From: Ypsolopha sequella
Taxonomy: Eukaryota; Arthropoda; Insecta; Lepidoptera; Ypsolophidae
Direction: 5' to 3'
Assembly: GCA_934047225.1 (NCBI GenBank)
Contig: OW203988.1
Coordinates: forward strand, 1,488,001-1,552,000
DNA: 64,000 bases
The translations under genes and the position numbers were made by a program. Position 1 is the first letter of the stretch. Each line of letters starts with the position of its first letter. This document shows positions 1 to 11,640 of this stretch, piece by piece. The notes under the pieces are model-generated. The model was not told the DNA's origin and ran no database searches. It saw only the letters and a program-made list of their open reading frames with translations.

Positions 1-1723
1 ACAATACATAAATGCTGTTTCGTCGACACTCGTTTTGAGACAGACCTACCGTGTCGCGTCGTTATCGGTAGCAATTGTCGAACGGTTTGTCGGACCGTAC
101 AAAAACACGTTGCATTTCCTACAGTTGTTGCCAAACTTTTCTCTCTTCTTAAAAGTTTCCTGAAGGAGTAATAAAAGGTTAATGTCCACAAATGTTTTCG
201 TACATCGGTTTTAGTTGTAAATGTGTGTGGTATGTGAATGGGCAAGTTCTGTAGTTGCAGTGGGCAGTCTAATTAATGGCTCGGTTAAAAGTTACAGCGC
301 TGGCAACAACCGAGCGAGAAACAAAACAAACTTTGACGTTAATTTCACCAACGTTTTCGTATAACTTGGTTAGCCCAGTTTTTGATAACACCCCTTAAAA
401 GCAAAAAGAGAGAGATTACCTGCATTTTCAGTGTTCTGAAAAATGATTCACAATGTTTTAAGCAGATGTTTATACGGTGTGAGTTTGTATATACAAAATA
501 ACAAAATATTTATTCTGCGTTTTAGTGAATATATTTTGGCCCAGCCGGTGGTCTGCCAACTACTCTTCCACTGTCACTTCTTGACCAGCATTCTGTGCGG
601 AATTCACCTGACCTGCTATCGCCAGTTTCTTGTTATCGACGTTCTAATGTCAAAACAGAGGTATAAAATATAACTTTCGATTAAAAACATCACCAAAAGA
701 AGATTTCTCAACTAAAACTTCTGCAATTTAAATTTCAGAAGTAATCACAGCACGTTTTCGTCGCCTCCGAAACTGATTGTAATTCACAAAAACACAAAAA
801 GATTGATAACCCCTGGTGCGGGCTAGTCATGGCTCCTTTTAGAATTAGCATTTATATTGTCCTCTTACAGGCTGCTGCCTTGTCGTGAGCTCAACTCGCT
901 AGCAGGCATGCGCAACCTTTGGGAAGTCGCGGGCCAAATAATCACATATAATCACATACTCATGAAGTTGCAGGCCATGCTGATGCGTATACAAAAATGA
1001 CGACGTAACCGTTGAACCGCAGGTTTCATTTATACTTTTATTATTTAAAACTTCTTAATAAACTACATAAGTTACAGTGTATATAATATTTTCATCATTT
1101 TCAGTTAATGGGAAGCTTTAACCTAGTTTTCACATACAAAACTACTCGGAGTTGATATGCGCCATACAGGCACAAAGCATTTTTAAATTTTACCTGATTT
1201 CTTATTTGGATTTAATCATTTTCATCCTTACTTGTTTACATTTTTGTTAATTTTCAGCTCTTGCTAACTCACCCCCTTACTCAGGTCCACCAAGAAATTA
1301 AGCGCAGCCTGTATTTAACTTTCGGGGACACCCAAAGACGTGATTCGATAGTTCTTTCTAGTGTGTCTCGTTTATGTATACTTAAAAGTGTCAACTTGCG
1401 AATTGTGACTTTTCGGTAAAAAAGTTAGTCCGAATTTAAATGCAACGTGGGCCGTAGTAAAATTTGAAATGGGCCGGATGTAGCCCGCGGGCCAGTGGTT
1501 GCTCATATATGCTAGTGGTTTGTGAGCTGCTCACTGGAGCTGTCCGCAATAATAGACGGCACAATAAACAGCTACGAGAATTCACTGCACTTGATGCACG
1601 GGTACTTGTAGAGATAGAACACGTCGAAAAAAACATGGACCTATACATTTTTTGTAATGGAATATTCGTGGATTTGACTCATAAAAATGTAAATAAATAA
1701 TCTAGATGTCATAGCAGATACAA
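1..1723. other. AT-rich region without a recognisable gene
   Basis: I see no coding exon, domain motif or repeat family here that I can name. The open frames are short and read as chance. Positions 1-130 are somewhat richer in CG dinucleotides than the rest, which could mark an untranslated exon of a gene outside the window, but nothing confirms it. Confidence 0.4.
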
Positions 1724-2010
1724 CTTGACCGCCTCTTTGTTCTAATGGTTCAAATATCATGGACACTACTACAAAGGTCGTGGGTTCAAATCCTGCAGTG
1801 GCACAATAGTGTCGGTTTTGCGTGTTTTGGAAGGTACGTTAAGCTGTGGGTCGATATTTATGCCCAAAGTACGGAGATAGGGCTCACGACCCATCACGTT
1901 GAGACGTAATAATCGTTGGTTGAACGGGGGTGTACGAGTGTGACTTGCATTTCAAGGTCCAAAATTGGAAACACTACTGTCATCGCCTCGGGGATTCATG
2001 TCGTAACAAA
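1724..2010 (+). mobile_element. tRNA-derived SINE, copy 1
   Basis: A tRNA-like head ends in a pol III B-box-like motif (GGTTCAAATCC near 1791). The body carries the block 'GATAGGGCTCACGACC...ACGTTGAGACGTAATAATCG', split here by a few bases. The same body recurs at about 14850-15182 (+), 18208-18480 (-) and 26680-26870 (-), so this is a dispersed family. The anticodon arm does not fold like a functional tRNA, so I call it a SINE and not a tRNA gene. Ends are approximate. Confidence 0.75.
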
Positions 2011-2079
2011 GTATTTTATTTTAATTTTTTCACATACATTTTTAAGGCAAGCAGTGACGATTCCCCGGGGACAGTTTTT

Positions 2080-2119
2080 AGACGTGTTTGCTAAACCAAA
2101 TAAGTTAGCAAACACGTCT
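2080..2119. repeat. Short perfect inverted repeat
   Basis: Arms 2080-2094 and 2105-2119 (15 bp, AGACGTGTTTGCTAA and its complement) are perfect around a 10-nt loop. It lies between the SINE and a LINE tail. Function unknown. Confidence 0.7.
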
Positions 2120-2149
2120 AGAAATTGTAAGTAAGTAGGAGGACAAGTA

Positions 2150-2447
2150 AGAAAGCAGGTCTCAAACAAGCACAACCAGGTGGCCCACCATGTCTGGGAC
2201 CCATTGATGGCGGTATTACCATCCCCAATTACCAACCCTTATATAAAACAGACCGCTGACAGGCAGCGTGGCGGCGCGACGTCCTTGGTGCGAAGGTTTC
2301 GGCACCGCGCTCAACAACCCAGCGTCTGTGAGAAAGGGCATTTCCTCCAGGAGGACCGCCAAGAGTGGCGAAATCTTGGAAAGGCCTATGTCCAGCAGTG
2401 GACAAACCAGGCTGATGGATGGACGGATGGATGGATGAAATTGAAAA
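2150..2447 (+). mobile_element. 5'-truncated non-LTR retrotransposon 3' end, copy 1
   Basis: A conceptual reading near the end (EDRQEWRNLGKAYVQQW) resembles the last residues of RTE-type ORF2 proteins. It is followed by a tail of ATGG/GATGGATGG repeats. A related copy lies at about 4640-4980. Only the 3' part is present, and the family assignment is by motif only. Confidence 0.6.
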
Positions 2448-3443
2448 TTTTAACCTTTTAATTTGGTTTGTGTTAATAATTACCGGTAGATAAATGCCAG
2501 TTTCCCTGAATTATAATAATGATAATAATAACAATCAAGAATCACTTATACGGGAACAATACAGTCTCGGACTCGAATATATTTTATCGACATGTTTGGA
2601 CAGTCAAGTACAAAAGATTCGATATTCCCCTAATTAGTGTACGTGTATTAAAGGTAGCAACAAAATAAATTGACTATCGGCGAAAATTGCGCAGACCCAC
2701 TTATTACATTTACAACTTTCATAAGACTGAAAAGGTAAACGTTGGTTTAGCTTCGAATGGAGTTTGTGTCCTGCAGTTTGTGTCCTGCAGTTTTCTTCCT
2801 GAAATTATCCGGGTGCATACGACTAACGTGGCCAGCTCAGTTCTATTTTAATTTTGCAGTCAATTAAAAATTATAACTACAATATAATTTTTTTTACTTG
2901 TCTATCCCACCTGATCTACATGTTAGCTGATGGCTTATTTTATTTTGACGATAAGATATAAAAGCTTGTTTATTACATTTTATTTTATTTTAAAGATAAC
3001 ACATTTTGTATGTCGCATGGTTCAGCCATAGTATAGTCGCAGTGTAAAAACATTTAAACTGTGGTATAGTTAACCATCAACGGAAGTGAGGTGTGGCAGG
3101 TTCAGACGAAAAAAAAAATTGTTTGTCGCAACGACTAGCACTTTGCGCCACTGTGATCATACTACAAGAAACTTTTAGGACAAATTAAGCAAGGCATTCT
3201 AATAATAATAATAAAAGATTATACAAATTTGACTTTTAAAACTTCGAGTTAATAATATTTAAAATAATAATATTCAAAACATCAATTGATTCATTCACTT
3301 ATGTCACAATTACAAATCATTATAGTAAAAATCAGATTTAATGTCAAACATATTCAAATTCAAATTCAAATAGTTTATTTTGCATAGCAGGTATAAATAT
3401 ATACACTTTTTACACGTCAAATTTAATCTAATAAAAAAAATAT
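2448..3443. other. AT-rich spacer
   Basis: No gene seen. At 3354-3400 there is a run of CAAATT units followed by a TTTATTTTGCATAGCAGG block; a similar CAAATT run recurs at 57330-57365. This is a common retroposon-end motif in Lepidoptera. Confidence 0.4.
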
Positions 3444-3758
3444 ATTTGTAGATATATTAATAATTTGCAATATTCAGCTAAACACTCTTACCATGCTATT
3501 CAAAATGCAGACTCAAGCACCGCCCGCCCTCCCGCATAAAACATGCACAAGCAAAGCAAGCAGTACGAGCACAAAATAAAGCAATCTTAAATAACAAGCA
3601 AGAAAACTTATCTAAGATTGCTTTATTTTGTGCTCGTACTGCTTGCTTTGCTTGTGCATGTTTTATGCGGGAGGGCGGGCGGTGCTTGAGTCTGCATTTT
3701 GAATAGCATGGTAAGAGTGTTTAGCGGAATATTGCAAATTATTAATATATCTACAAAT
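3444..3758. repeat. Long near-perfect hairpin, 146-bp arms
   Basis: Arms 3444-3589 and 3613-3758 are reverse complements with one mismatch that I can find (near 3478, in the AGCTAAAC segment), around a 23-nt loop. The arms include a GC-rich core (CCGCCCGCCCTCCCGC) in otherwise AT-rich DNA. No target duplication or transposase is evident. It could be a foldback MITE, a recent inverted duplication, a hairpin-RNA locus or a library artefact. Confidence 0.9.
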
Positions 3759-4084
3759 TTATGATGGACTTCCGCAAAGTAACGCCTTTTTCAATAAATT
3801 TAAAAAAAATATATGTTATAAAATAATAAATATACATGAACTAAATTAATGGTTTATTTAATTTATGTAGCAATATATATATGATTAAAATGTTAGGTAA
3901 AATATATATAATAGCTGATTGGTCTAGAATTGAGAAGAAAATTTGTGTAATGCCTATTTACAAAAATAAATGACAAATTGAATAATTTGACTATCGTAGG
4001 TTAATAACTTAATCTATTAAATATATGAAAAACTGTGAAAAATTTAAATTTAAATGATGATATACAAAATATGATTAATTATTT

Positions 4085-4433
4085 TTTGTTTGGGCACCCA
4101 AACTTGGGTGTAGGCCTCCTCCATAGCCTGCCAAGATTTTCTGTTTTAGGCCAGTCTCGTCCAGGTCGCTCCAGCTGTGAAGACGATGTCATCACACCAG
4201 CGCTGTTTCGGTCTCCCATCCGATCTGTGGCCATCTCTAGGGAACCAGTTTATAACACGTTCGCTCCAACGTCCATCAATGGTCCTCGCAGTATGGCCGG
4301 CCCACTTCCATTTTAGCTGACAGATCATGCGTGCAGCGTAAAGTAATTTCGTGGTGTCTCGGATGTCTTTACTTCGGACTTTATCTATTAATTTCAATCC
4401 CAACATCGACCTCCCTGTTGACAATGAAAACAT
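4085..4433 (-). mobile_element. RTE-like LINE ORF2 C-terminal fragment
   Basis: The minus-strand frame reads KWKWAGHTARTIDGRWSERV, then GRPKQRWCDDI, the characteristic region after the reverse transcriptase in RTE-like LINE proteins, and continues to a degraded RKSWQAMEEAYTQ-like end. Upstream RT blocks are absent, so it is a 5'-truncated dead copy. Confidence 0.75.
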
Positions 4434-4639
4434 TGACTCTTTTATTATATGTATTGATTGATATTGATTGATTTACGTATTGATATTGATAGATTTTTTT
4501 TAACCTCAAAAAGTAAAGAAATGGAGGGCTATCAAATTTGCCATTTTTAGAGCATATATCATAAAGGCCAAAGCAGTTAAGAATTTGAAATTTCTACATA
4601 TATATATATACATATATATATACTAGTAGGTGGTAGAGC

Positions 4640-4980
4640 TGACGTCGGGCTCGACTGTGGAGGTACCACCATCTTACTTGGAGCCCCCCTCGAAGTAATT
4701 CGGGGGAGAGTAAGAGGACAGCTCACAGGCAAAAAACCAGGAGGCCCACCATGCCTGGATGGATGGCGGTATATCCATCCCTAATAGCCGGGCCTTATAT
4801 GGAACAGACTGGGGACGGGCAGTGGCGTCACTGGTGCGAGAGTTGCAACACCCAACCCGCCTGCCCAGCGTGTGTGAGTAGGGGCAATTCTTCCAGGATG
4901 ACCGCCGGGTGTGGCAAAATACTGGAAAGGCTTATGTCTAGCAGTGGACGAACTAGGCTTATGGATGGATGGATGGATAT
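4640..4980 (+). mobile_element. 5'-truncated non-LTR retrotransposon 3' end, copy 2
   Basis: It shares with the copy at 2150-2447 the blocks GGCCCACCATG, ATGGCGGTAT and GGAAAGGCxTATGTCxAGCAG, and ends in the same GATGGATGG tail. The reading frame is broken. Confidence 0.6.
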
Positions 4981-5283
4981 ATTATGTAAAACACCAATTT
5001 ATAATGTACTTTTAGGGTTACGTCCCCGAATACTCAACTAACTTAATTTTGCAGTTTTTATGTCTGACAAAATTAGAGCATCACCTAAAATTAAGTAAGT
5101 ATATCTAGTTTGAAATTATTGGTCATACGTACGGAACCCTACAAAAAAGGGGGCCTGACGCGCAGTTGGTCGGTTTTTTAAATACTAGGTACCATGGTAA
5201 GTCTACATTTCATGTGAAATAATATTAAATAGTTTAAATGTATATATTACAAAATAAATGAATAGCAATATTCAAACAATTAG

Positions 5284-5370
5284 GAAAATTGTCATAGAGA
5301 ATCGCATCGTGAGAAAATTGTCATAGAGAATCGCATCGTGAGAAAATTGTCATAGAGAATTGCATCGTGA
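5284..5370. repeat. 29-bp tandem repeat, three units
   Basis: Three consecutive units begin at 5284, 5313 and 5342, each starting GAAAATTGTCATAGAGAAT. Unit 3 has one C-to-T change. Minisatellite; no gene is associated. Confidence 0.9.
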
Positions 5371-6111
5371 GAAATTTGCAAGAAGGTAAGAGCCAAAAAT
5401 GAAACTATATCTGCCTTTATATCCACCTGAGGTGGTCGCGCCTTCCTAATTGTTTCTTTTGTTACGGTTTTGGCTGTAATTTATGCAGCAGTTGTGCAAC
5501 ACACACACATACATACAACACCCTCACTATAACATGCAATTTATATTACCGTATAACACATGAACGCGAGAATCAGAATGAATAATTCATTACGCAATAT
5601 GATACATCATTTCATCGGTTAATGGTAAATTGGCATTAACTGAATTTATCAAGTATTTAAGAGAGTCATTTAAACATTTTCATGGCGCAATTTTTTTTTC
5701 TTTTTCTCAAGTAACCAGTTCACAATGTTTTAAAACGTTTTCTTTAGGTCTTTTTTTATAGTTTACCGAGAAACAAACCAAAAATATTTCCTTAAATGAC
5801 ACGGTACTTTAGGGGATTCAATATCGTGACAATATTTTTGTACAGGTATCTGAATTAATTCTTGAGTTAACTGACTCTATACAAACAAAATAGACATGAG
5901 CTATTTCTTTGTAGTTGAAACTGCATGCTGTGGGATTTTTTGTTGAGTTGATACTATGTGGAATATTTTTATTGTAAGCAACATTATGGTACCAGGTGTT
6001 TTTATTCAAATTCATGATATTGTACACGCAGCTGTGTGACTTCGTTACGCTTTTTATAATAAGACGTCACTAGCAATATTTTCATATTTTTCTGCCGGGA
6101 GTATCGTGAGA
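5371..6111. other. AT-rich spacer
   Basis: No recognisable coding sequence. It holds an ACAC microsatellite-like stretch near 5500 and poly-T tracts near 5690-5760. Confidence 0.4.
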
Positions 6112-7900
6112 TCATAGACCACTCACAATTGTAAGTAAAGTAGCATCATCAACCACTCACAAAATTGTAAGAAACGAACCATTATCGAACATTCATAATC
6201 GTAAGTAACGTAGCAACATCGACCACTTACAATCGTAAGTAACGTAGCATCATTGTCCACTCACAACTATAAGTAACGTACCATCATCGACCACTCTCAA
6301 TTGTAAGTAACGTACCACCATCAACCACTCACAATCGTAAGTAACGTAGCAACATCGACCATTCACAATCGTAAGTAACGTAGCAACATCGATCACTTAC
6401 AATCGTAAGTAACGTAGCATAATCGACTACTCACAATCGTAAGTAACGTAGCATCATCGACCACTCACAATCATAAGTAACGTAGCAACATCGACCACTT
6501 ACAATCGTAAGTAACGTAGCATCATCGACCACTCACAATCGTAAGTAACGTAGCATCATCAACCACTTACAACTGTAAGTAACGTAGCATCATCGACCAC
6601 TCACAATCGTAAGTAACGTAGCATCATCGACCACTCACAATCGTTAGTAACGTAGCATCATCGACCACTCACAATAGTAAGAAACGTAGCATCATCGACC
6701 ACTCACAATCGTTAGTAACGTAGCATCATCGACCACTCACAATAGTAAGAAACGTAGCATCATCGACCACTCACAATCGTTAGTAACGTAGCATCATCGA
6801 CCACTCACAATCGTTAGTAACGTAGCATCATCGACCACTCACAACTGTAAGTAACGTAGCATCATCGACCACTCACAATCGTTAGTAACGTAGCATCATC
6901 GACCACTCACAATAATAAGAAACGTAGCATCATCGACCACTCACAATCGTTAGTAACGTAGCATCATCGACCACTCACAATCGTTAGTAACGTAGCATCA
7001 TCGACCACTCACAATAGTAAGTAACGTAGCATCATCGACCACTCACAATCGTTAGTAACGTAGCATCATCGACCACTCACAATAGTAAGAAACGTAGCAT
7101 CATCGACCACTCACAATCGTTAGTAACGTAGCATCATCGACCACTCACAATCGTAAGTAACGTAGCATCATCGACCACTCACAATCGTAAGTAACGTAGC
7201 ATCATCGACCACTCACAATCGTTAGTAACGTAGCATCATCGACCACTCACAATAGTAAGAAACGTAGCATCATCGACCACTCACAATCGTAAGTAACGTA
7301 GCATCATCGACCACTCACAATCGTTAGTAACGTAGCATCATCGACCACTCCCAATCGTAAGTAACGTAGCATCATCGACCACTCACAATCGTTAGTAACG
7401 TAGCATCATCGACCACTCACAATCGTTAGTAACGTAGCATCATCGACCACTCACAATCGTTAGTAACGTAGTATCATCGACCACTCACAATTGTAAGTAA
7501 CGTACCATCATCAACCACTCACAATCGTAAGTAACGAACCATCATCGACCACTCACAATCGTAAGTAACGTAGCACCATCGACCACTCACAATCGTAAGT
7601 AACGAACCATCATCGACCACTCACAATCGTTAGTAACGTAGTATCATCGACCACTCACAATTGTAAGTAACGTACCATCATCAACCACTCACAATCGTAA
7701 GTAACGAACCATCATCGACCACTCACAATCGTAAGTAACGAACCATCATCGACCACTCACAATCGTAAGTAACGAACCATCATCGACCACTCACAATCGT
7801 AAGTAACGTACCATCATCAACCACTCACAATCGTAAGTAACAAACCATCATCGACCACTCACAATCGTAAGTAACGTAGCACCATCGACCACTCACAATC
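6112..7900. repeat. 34-bp satellite array, about 52 units
   Basis: The unit reads ATCATCGACCACTCACAATC followed by GTAAGTAACGTAGC. Variants at fixed positions are GTTAGT, GTAAGA, GTACC and GAACC. The central part (about 6600-7460) is homogenised with GTTAGT/GTAAGA variants, while both flanks carry more diverged units (ACC(A/T)TCATCAACC and GAACC types). Two-unit patterns recur in the centre, and a five-unit block is duplicated (7489 against 7659, 170 bp apart). Units are contiguous with no unique spacers, so this is not CRISPR-like. It lies about 4.6 kb upstream of the first Ir75 coding exon. Confidence 0.97.
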
Positions 7901-8599
7901 TTAGGGAATATGACGTTGGTAAGCCGATCAAAAAAAACTCACCGCGTGATACAACCGCTAATTCTAAGAAATCTTAATTAAGATAATGCCCCCCTTTCAG
8001 CATAAAAAAACACTGATGATTTGAAGAATGATAAAATCAGTTGAATAAACAGCACTTTATATGAATTAAAGTCATTATGACAAATAAAACTCGCTGCAAT
8101 AATCAAATATGTGAGATAAACACAGCAAAATAAACAAAAACCGGTGAAAAATAACAATTATCTCACTTAATCACAAAAAAATTATTAATTTATAAGTAAC
8201 AACGAAAATGCCGCCATTACGTACTAAACTAAATAAATATTCGAACTTCTGAAAATATCAAACTGAACTACACTTCTTATTAAAAATGTCTAACTCGCGA
8301 TGTATTTTCTTATTGCATTCTTATATTTATTTTGCAATAATATCACCTGCACTTATCTACGCATCAGAAAGAGAAAATAGTACATTACGATACGAGAGCG
8401 ATGAAACGTTTTCTGACGAGTGAAGTCAGAGTGTGACACTAAGTGTGAATCACACGAGTCGAGAAAAAGTTTCTCGCACGAGTTTCGTATAATTTTTTAT
8501 AGTACAAGTGCGGAAAATGCCGACTTTACGCACGCGCAGCGTGCGTAAAGTGGTCATTTTACGCACGGTGTGCTATAAAAAATGTTAAAAGCATTTTAA
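7901..8599. other. AT-rich spacer with a short hairpin
   Basis: No gene seen. At 8523-8551 there is a perfect inverted repeat (ACTTTACGCACGC, loop GCA, and its complement), followed by a further CATTTTACGCAC copy. Confidence 0.5.
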
Positions 8600-9094
8600 G
8601 GCGTATGACCACGCAAAATGAGCAACTCGATGTGTGTCGGTACAAATATCAACCGAAACGACATTGAAATAATGTTCATTTCAGCGTGCCTTGAAAAGTA
8701 GCTGTTACGACAACCACTGCGTCTCCGGCTAGCGCAAAATAAGAGAAAATAATACATTTCACATGGACGCCACGAACGGAAAAAAAAAATTGAACTTTAA
8801 TTTTTTAGATCTAAAAATTTCCTATTATTTTGTGAAATAATAATTAAAATCGCTTTAGGCGTTTGGAAGGAGTAAGATACTCGTAATTCTTGTATTAATC
8901 ATGTGAAACTTTCGATGACTTTCAATTTTTTTTTGTCAAAACTTACAATAGAAAAACAGTTTATGAAACTTAAAATTTATTTTTGACTTTATAATGCCTA
9001 TCATATGTTTTTATGAAAGTTTTTGAACCACCCGTGTGGGAGGAGTAGCGCCTTCAAAGACAGGTCCAAATTGCAGTTGGCGTATCCATTCGCC
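8600..9094. mobile_element. TTAA-flanked MITE, copy 1
   Basis: Ends are GGCGTATG... and ...CATTCGCC, flanked on both sides by TTAA (8596-8599 and 9095-9098). The body (GCAACTCGATGTGTGTC, AACGACATTGAAATAATG, GGCTAGCGCAAAATA) is shared almost throughout with 28676-29162, and partly with 13310-13405, 14415-14575 and 25850-25985. The TTAA duplication points to piggyBac- or Kolobok-type mobilisation. No coding capacity. Confidence 0.8.
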
Positions 9095-9789
9095 TTAATT
9101 AGAGAGAGAGAGAAAAAAACTTAACCCGATGGGCATCAGCCTATTCTTTACGCTTTTACCCGATAGATGCGAGCAAATTGCGATGTTGCTCAGTACGGGA
9201 GCCTGCCCAAAGTGCCCAACGTGGCAACGTTATTGATTTATTTATTTATTTAGGTTTTTCAACAGACGCACACTTAACGTTTACAAATCAAAATATAACA
9301 AAGCGAGCCACAGTGAGCATCCAATTACAGAAAAACACAACATTCACAACACAAATACAAAAGACTTATGCACTACAAGCTAGCATAACTTAATATTTAT
9401 GAAAAAAAGAAAAAAAGAGAAAATTTAATCTACATCTATGATATAAAACTTATTAGGTACATGACTTTATCAAGTGTAGTTTGTATTGTATAAAAAAACA
9501 AGTCAAAAACCTGAGGATCTTTTATAAAAAGTGGTACATTATGCTGTCTGCACTATATAATGTGCAGACTGCACATTATATTTATAATCGAGTATTTACC
9601 AACATTGGTTCTTGCTGTACGAAGATAAAATGGACGGTAATTAACAACCCGGGCACCCTGATGAGGAATATTAATATTAAATTTGGAAAATTATTGAGGA
9701 CAAATAACTTTATTGTTAAAAATGTTAAACAAAAATATCTGGTCAGTGTTATTATGACGTCTATTTTCCAGCGCTAAAATTTTTTAATT
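9095..9789. other. AT-rich spacer
   Basis: A GAGAGA run (9101-9112) follows the MITE. No coding region or named repeat is recognised. Confidence 0.35.
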
Positions 9790-11640
9790 AAAATTAATCG
9801 GCCCAGATAATGCGCCAGAGAGCGACGTCTGCCTTGATGTTCGCTAAGATAGTAAAGGAAACGTTACTGTACTCTTTGAGCCTATCAATGTGACAATTGT
9901 AGTGAGGGCTCCAGATTGCAGAGCAATACTCCAAGGAGCTACGAACCAATTCACAGTAAGCAATTTTAATAGCACTTACATTTTTAAATTCTCGGCCGTT
10001 GCGCCAAACGAATCCCAACATAGCGAGATTTTTTTTGATTATTTTATTAATATGTGCGTTGAACGTTAAGTGATTGTCAATAACTCTGATGATCTTGGTG
10101 TTGAGAGGGAGCGCAGAGCGTTGGCGATGAGGAGCAACATGCTGGCCCGCAGATTTGCACGATGTACAAAAGAAGTCAAAATTACCCTTTTCAAGACATA
10201 CTGCCAGACTTTTTACACGTGCAGCCTGTGGGTGGGCTGTACTCGCAAATCGCTCAGTGCTCTGCGAGTTCAATATAATAATGGTTTGAGGATGTTGATG
10301 GGGCTGCCTCGCTTTTGCAGCGCATCAGGCATGTTTACCGAGGAGGCTCGTATTGACAGCTGGGAGCCAATATTACGCAAGAGAGTGGCCTCCCTGATGC
10401 GGCGCGTGAGACACAGTCCCAGAAGCCTTCTCAACACCATACTGGATCGGATGGATTGTCTGATTGTGCGGTACTGGAACTTCTTACATATGGGGTCCAG
10501 AGCTGCAATGTTTAACATTAAATAAGGTTTTCAAGTGTAAATATGTGTACTAATATAGTTTTTAAGCAATTTTATTACTCACAAAATATGGACTTGGTCT
10601 GAAATAAAATTATGGTTTTATTATATTATTATAACACCCAAGTCACGTATTTCAGTCACTTTTTCAAAATCTTTTCTGTCTAGACTATAGGCAGCTAAAA
10701 TTGTTGCATTTTTTTTCGTTAAAGTTATGAGTTTACACTTTTTAATGTTCAAGGGCAGTTAAATAAGTGTAACAGTGTAACAAGGACAAATCGTGGGAGT
10801 CACAAATGTGCCTGTATATTTTTAGATCATCAGCGAAAAGAGAATATTTTTTATAAATACCAAAAATAGTTTAGGACCAACGCCGGAGGATTGAAACCAG
10901 CAATAACAACCCTCTGACTTCTATTTGATAAATGTGACTCAACCCACTTTAATAAATTGCCATGAACACCGACACAACCAAGTTTATAAAGCAGGATTTT
11001 ATTATCAACCCTATCAAAAGCCTTACTTATATCGGTGTAGATAACATCCACCTGTAGTCCCTGATCCATATACTTTTGGAGTTCAGATATGTCACAAGCA
11101 AGGTTGGCATTTGTTGACTTATTCTTTAGAAAATCATGCTGATTTATATTAATTATAGTATCAAGCATTTGTGAGAAAGCTATACTTACCACAGACTCAA
11201 ATACTCTTTCCAATATACAAAGAAGCAATATCGGCCTATAGTCTTCCATTTCGGCTGCGTTACCACCCTTTGGAATAAGAATAACATTTGCTAGTTTCCA
11301 TTTATCTGGAAAGATGCCGGTTTCCATAGACTTCTTAAAAATCAGATAAAGCGGCATCACAAGATATTCTACACACTTTTTATTAAAACTACAGGAAGAC
11401 CATCGGGTCCGGGGCCTTGATATATATCCAGCTTGCAAATAGCTCGTTTGATATTTTGGGGAATTACATCGATAGTTGACAAATAATCACACGATAAGTT
11501 AGACGGAGAAGTAATTTGAAAATTGCTGCTTTCATCATCCGCATAAACCGAGGAAAAATGCTCTGCAAAACCGTTACAAATAGCCTGAGGTGAGGAAAGT
11601 TTGTTGTTATTAAGGTTGCAACGTTGCAAGGTTAGCTTAA
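9790..11640 (-). mobile_element. Jockey-like LINE reverse transcriptase, interrupted
   Basis: Minus-strand reading in order: linker and RT start (11629 down, with GPGPDGLP), RT block with KWKLANVILIPKGG, then YRPI, the first catalytic block VIYTDISKAFDRVDN (near 11025), the FADDLKIY catalytic box (near 10835), then RDLGV at the interruption. It continues as IDNHLTFNAHINKIIKK and NLAMLGFVWRNGREF at about 10075-9790. Both ends are truncated, frames shift (at about 11400 and 10850), and a second LINE is inserted at 10082-10632. A dead copy. Confidence 0.85.
10082..10632 (+). mobile_element. LINE 3' end inserted in the jockey-like LINE
   Basis: The + strand frame reads MRSNMLARRFARCTKEVK, then LFKTYCQTFYTCSLW and RVQYNNGLRMLMGLPR, the post-RT region of a widespread metazoan LINE group, with a stop at 10523-10525 and an AT-rich 3' tail. 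It cuts the minus-strand LINE exactly between RDLGV and IDNHLTF, and ATAAC on both sides (about 10080 and 10629) may be the target duplication. The frame is open for about 150 codons, so it is fairly recent. Confidence 0.8.

Noticed and set aside
1724..1810. tRNA gene
   Set aside because: A B-box is present but the arms do not form a proper cloverleaf, and the head is joined to a repeated SINE body. The same holds for 14360, 30968 and 33965.
6112..7900. CRISPR-like array
   Set aside because: Units are contiguous and fully repeated with no unique spacers, and the setting is an insect genome. It is a satellite.
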